From a virus, in IMG/VR virus record IMGVR_UViG_3300009194_000009, positions 1 to 64,000 of that record: DNA of 64,000 nucleotides; one strand, written 5' to 3'. The translations under genes and the position numbers were made by a program. How positions within the stretch are numbered: the first letter of the stretch is position 1; each line of letters starts with the position of its first letter. Shown piece after piece: positions 60,653-64,000 of the stretch. The notes beneath the pieces are model-generated. The model did not search any database. It worked only from the letters and a program-made list of their open reading frames with translations, and was not told the DNA's origin.

Positions 60653-63600
60653 TTAATCTTTCCCACTCATGATATGTCCGTACTTCGGATATGATGACTT
60701 TCCTGTTACACCAACGTATGGCTCTGTAATTGTAAAGCTAGGTAAGTTATCATCAATAGTTAGTGGATAAACCTTTATAATGTATTTATTGCTATCAAAG
60801 TTCTTTGGATTTTTACCAAATAATCCGCGTTTAATTTCACTTATAACATTACCATTTGCTTGGGCATAGTGAATAAATTCACATTGTGTGCTGACTAGAT
60901 TATTGTTCACATCAAATTCCTGTCCATAGATAACCGCTATTTTACCTTGCTCATTATTGGCGAGCTGCATGCTAGGACTTACATTCTCAGATAATTCAAT
61001 CGAATCCTGTGAATAAGTCACATGGTATCCTACTTCTATAGCTTGATCTTCAGGACACTCAAAGGCATGGACTTTTCCATCCTGTGTGTATACAATGAAT
61101 TCACGTCTATCAGCACTGGTATTCATAAAATCCGGTTTAACCATATTACCATCATACCCACCTGACTGAATGTTTTTATGAATATTCATCTGGGAACCAC
61201 GATAACGATCAAATGCAGAATATCTATCAGTAATAATGACTTTATCGCCAGATTCCAATTGCTTATTAAATAGAATTCTATCAGGCTCTAAACTATAGTG
61301 GTGTTTACCATTAGTGTACTCGCCCTCTATAACCCACTCATCTTCATTGACTAAAACCAATACCTGCTCTTTAGGAATAGAACCTAAGTTGATTGGGTAT
61401 TCCGTTTCACCACCAGATGCCGTGAAATTCACTGTGTCAAAAATATCCAAGTCAGATGTAGTTTCATAACCACTTGGGATAATTTCGAGGTTGGTTTTAA
61501 ATGTAAAAACCAACGCCTCTTTAATACCAAGTTCAGTCTTTTCTTCAGGTATTGCTTCTTCGGCATTACGCAAGAACTTATCAGAATTTTTAATATCTGC
61601 GGTAACATCATCAAACTCAGAATAAAGAACATTCACACTTGCCTCATGTCCAGTTTCCGAAAGCATTTCAGTATAATCCGAATCAAGAATTAATTCACCA
61701 CCCTCATCAACCTTAACTGGGTATGAATTTTCATTTACTTTGAATCCAATTTCTTTTATATCAATAAGGTTCTTGTAAGGAATACCTACACCTTTATGAT
61801 GTGCTATCTTAAACATTAAGTCTTCGTACTTGTCCTTTGGACGTACTATGAAAACACTATTTTTCGAAACATTGAATAGCAAGGAAACTGTTATTTCTGA
61901 TGTAGAATTATCGACTGTTGTGGTATAATCTCTTGGATTAATCAGTGAATTATCCACAAATACAGAAATATTATCTTCAGTGTACGAATCGCCTATGTTG
62001 AAGTTCTTCTTCACTGGTGCATTTACAGTCTCTCTGTAAGATTCATCAACCAATGTCTCTAGATCACTAAAATAGAAATTAGTCACAATCCTATCAGTTT
62101 CAGTAAACTTTACTCCATTGAATCCTCTAAATTTATAAGACTGTTCACTAAAAGATTTCAATGGTGTTTCGGAACTAAGAACGTCATTGTACCTATCAAC
62201 AAGATCTTCTAACGGAAGGGTTGGTAGTACACTCACACGATCAAACATTACATGTGTACGTTTCTGGTTTACGTTTCTAATCCATTCATTCAGGTTATTC
62301 TTATCAACACCATAATAACCACGTGCTTGATCGTACTCAGATAAGATTCGGTCGTGCGCGATATTTGTAGACTTCACTACAACATTAGACACGTTTCTAT
62401 ACGCACGTGGCGGTTCTTCATCTAGGCGCAATTCATTATTAGTGATGTTATATTCACTTTTAGGCAGCAATACACCTTCGATATAAACTTTAGTGCTTGC
62501 TGGATCATGATAGTTTTCTAACTTAAATACTCGCTGTGGAACATATTCACTTGCATAATCATAATGGTCTTCGACTGTTGTTATATCTAGTGGGCGGTCA
62601 TACAAAGCAAATTCATCATAAAAGTAATGTACATCATTACTACCAATATCCAAGGATACATCATAGTAAGAACTTACGTTTATAAAGTTACCCAATTCAA
62701 AGGTTTCATATGCGTCACGATTGATCGATAGATTTAGTTTAGTATTAACAGATGAGTTATCAATTCCAAACACAAAGTAATTCATGACGTTTGGTTCTAG
62801 TTCCACTACTTCATCAAGGTACGGTACAGTCCCTCTGAACGCTTGTACGCGATATTCTGCAACACCTGCGTTATCCAACAGCACGACCTTATAAACCACA
62901 CTGTCGTTAACGTCATCGCTATTTGTCACATTGATATTCAACACATCAAACGATGTTGTTCCGTTCAATATCGAAACATCATGACCAAATAACCACGCTT
63001 CCATAGTAATCTTACTGGATTCTACTGAAATTGGATCGGTACTATAAGGACCATGTAGTTCAAAACCGTTGTTGAAACATATACCACTAGGCTTCGCAAC
63101 AAAGTCGCTATCGCGATTGTAAAAATTAACACCGTACTCACCTTCTATAGTTGAAGGTGAGTATTTAACGTTCATCGGCCAATACTCTACCGGATTAGCA
63201 TTTCGAATGCTTAAGTTATAATACAAGTCTTTTTTATAGGGTATCGTATCTATAACTTCTTCTTGTAAGTTCAGTATTTCCCGACTATCTGTGATAAATG
63301 GTGGTTTATCAAAGTCAGTAACATAGAATCCATTATATTCAATATCACCAGTAGCTATTTTGTTAATTTCACGTAATTTTGTATGGAAAGGCTTTGCCTC
63401 AGTTACATATCCAATGATCTCATCTTCTTTATCGTCTTGATATATACGCTTCTTAACTAAACTACGTGTTTCTTGGTTAATATTAATATACGTGCTTGGG
63501 AATACCCAGTCATTTGTTGGCTGTTCACTAATAACGTATCGAACCATAGCATAGAAAATTTTGTTAATATATTCAGGGCGTGATTTCTTAAGGAAAACAT

Positions 63601-64000
63601 TAAATACTATTCCAAGAAGATCTCGAATCCTTGCAGCGTCATTCTCGTTGATATCGTTACTGTAGAATGCCTCTTTGAATTGTAACTCGGATCTAGCTTG
63701 ACCCACTTTTTCATAACTATTGATATCTTGGTGATATTGATAAATGGTAAATCCACCTTCGTATACAGAAGGCATTCTTCCTTCAGATTCATTTACTTTT
63801 ATAAACTCACCATCGTTCAATGGAGTGGTAAGCATATCTACTCTCTTATTAACCAAATTGGAAACAATCGTAAGAGGGTCATAATCATCAGCGTACCAAT
63901 CAATCAATCCAAAGTATTCGGTGTCTCGCAAGACATCTTCATTGATTTCTTCCCAAAACAATTCAATGTCCCAAATATTCATTCCTTTAAGTGATTCATT
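60653..64000 (-). CDS. Large tail/baseplate fibre protein, partial
   Basis: At least 1109 residues; the frame is open to the right edge, and the ATG at 63982 has its only AAAGGA directly against it, so the true start lies beyond the window. Residues about 125-200 contain IRDLLGIVFNVFLKKSRPEY and EDEIIGYVTEAKPFHTKL, which I recall from large tail proteins of marine T4-like phages. Residues about 285-450 look like a LamG/concanavalin-type sandwich (KITMEAWLFG; YDVSLDIGSNDVHYFYDEF). It leads the fibre operon and may be the proximal fibre or wedge-associated arm. Confidence 0.7.
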   Translation of the reverse strand, partial: NESLKGMNIWDIELFWEEINEDVLRDTEYFGLIDWYADDYDPLTIVSNLVNKRVDMLTTPLNDGEFIKVNESEGRMPSVYEGGFTIYQYHQDINSYEKVGQARSELQFKEAFYSNDINENDAARIRDLLGIVFNVFLKKSRPEYINKIFYAMVRYVISEQPTNDWVFPSTYININQETRSLVKKRIYQDDKEDEIIGYVTEAKPFHTKLREINKIATGDIEYNGFYVTDFDKPPFITDSREILNLQEEVIDTIPYKKDLYYNLSIRNANPVEYWPMNVKYSPSTIEGEYGVNFYNRDSDFVAKPSGICFNNGFELHGPYSTDPISVESSKITMEAWLFGHDVSILNGTTSFDVLNINVTNSDDVNDSVVYKVVLLDNAGVAEYRVQAFRGTVPYLDEVVELEPNVMNYFVFGIDNSSVNTKLNLSINRDAYETFELGNFINVSSYYDVSLDIGSNDVHYFYDEFALYDRPLDITTVEDHYDYASEYVPQRVFKLENYHDPASTKVYIEGVLLPKSEYNITNNELRLDEEPPRAYRNVSNVVVKSTNIAHDRILSEYDQARGYYGVDKNNLNEWIRNVNQKRTHVMFDRVSVLPTLPLEDLVDRYNDVLSSETPLKSFSEQSYKFRGFNGVKFTETDRIVTNFYFSDLETLVDESYRETVNAPVKKNFNIGDSYTEDNISVFVDNSLINPRDYTTTVDNSTSEITVSLLFNVSKNSVFIVRPKDKYEDLMFKIAHHKGVGIPYKNLIDIKEIGFKVNENSYPVKVDEGGELILDSDYTEMLSETGHEASVNVLYSEFDDVTADIKNSDKFLRNAEEAIPEEKTELGIKEALVFTFKTNLEIIPSGYETTSDLDIFDTVNFTASGGETEYPINLGSIPKEQVLVLVNEDEWVIEGEYTNGKHHYSLEPDRILFNKQLESGDKVIITDRYSAFDRYRGSQMNIHKNIQSGGYDGNMVKPDFMNTSADRREFIVYTQDGKVHAFECPEDQAIEVGYHVTYSQDSIELSENVSPSMQLANNEQGKIAVIYGQEFDVNNNLVSTQCEFIHYAQANGNVISEIKRGLFGKNPKNFDSNKYIIKVYPLTIDDNLPSFTITEPYVGVTGKSSYPKYGHIMSGKD

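Noticed and set aside
1-64000. tRNA genes, CRISPR arrays, insertion sequences
   Set aside because: Reading both strands I found no cloverleaf with a conserved T-loop, no regularly spaced repeats and no transposase-like protein. A dedicated tRNA scan was not possible.

Overview
This window is a 64-kb stretch of an AT-rich, tightly packed genome of a contractile-tailed phage of the T4 superfamily. The evidence is a set of recognisable T4-type genes: a two-subunit type II topoisomerase (39/60 fusion and 52), family B DNA polymerase (43), sliding clamp (45), late sigma factor (55), a DsbA-like protein, a 5'-3' exonuclease, rIIA, and baseplate genes 5, 53, 6 and 25 plus a PAAR tip. Accessory genes (Hsp20, bS21, ClpX/ClpS, GreA, a SleB-type endolysin) resemble those of marine T4-like phages. 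Some genes use CTG/CGT/GGT-rich codons, which fits a gammaproteobacterial host, but the host cannot be named from this sequence. I see no tRNA, rRNA, CRISPR array or insertion sequence, and no gene-free stretch longer than 300 bases.

Layout. 0.2-8 kb (+): recombination mediator candidate, topoisomerase, a four-helix membrane protein, then a proteostasis cluster (ClpX, ribosomal protein bS21, ClpS) and small unknowns. 8-12 kb (-): baseplate hub operon. 12.3-13.4 kb (+): gp55-like sigma factor. 13.5-15.3 kb (-): three small genes, one holin-like. 15.4-24.4 kb (+): replication block. Here the DNA polymerase gene carries a group I intron, a split intein broken by a homing endonuclease gene, and a second intact mini-intein two residues further on. 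24.4-31.8 kb (+): MoxR ATPase, nucleotidyltransferase-fold protein, GroES-like, metallopeptidase-VWA, HTH-phosphoesterase, GreA and endolysin, many with their own sigma70-type promoter and terminator. 31.8-37.7 kb: Hsp20, a PD-(D/E)XK nuclease, and a fibre-like protein with Ig-like repeats between two coiled-coil proteins; Nudix hydrolase. 37.7-46.2 kb (-): baseplate wedge operon. 46.2-49 kb (-): HAD phosphatase, Fe(II)/2-oxoglutarate oxygenase, RMF-like protein and small genes. 49-53 kb (+): rIIA and followers. 53.6-57 kb (+): late operon with a class 3 lipase. 57-64 kb (-): tail fibre operon, the last gene running off the window.

Two regulatory signals alternate. Early or replication genes follow sigma70-like promoters (TTGACA/TATAAT type). 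Virion, lysis and other late genes follow an NATAAATA box 20-30 bases before the start codon, on both strands, matching the T4 late promoter read by gp55. The homing endonuclease gene has such a late box beside a perfect 30-base palindrome that abuts its ribosome binding site.

The most striking system is the polymerase locus: all three intervening elements sit in catalytic motifs B and C, and the active-site sequence YGDTDS exists only after RNA splicing, trans-protein-splicing and cis-protein-splicing.
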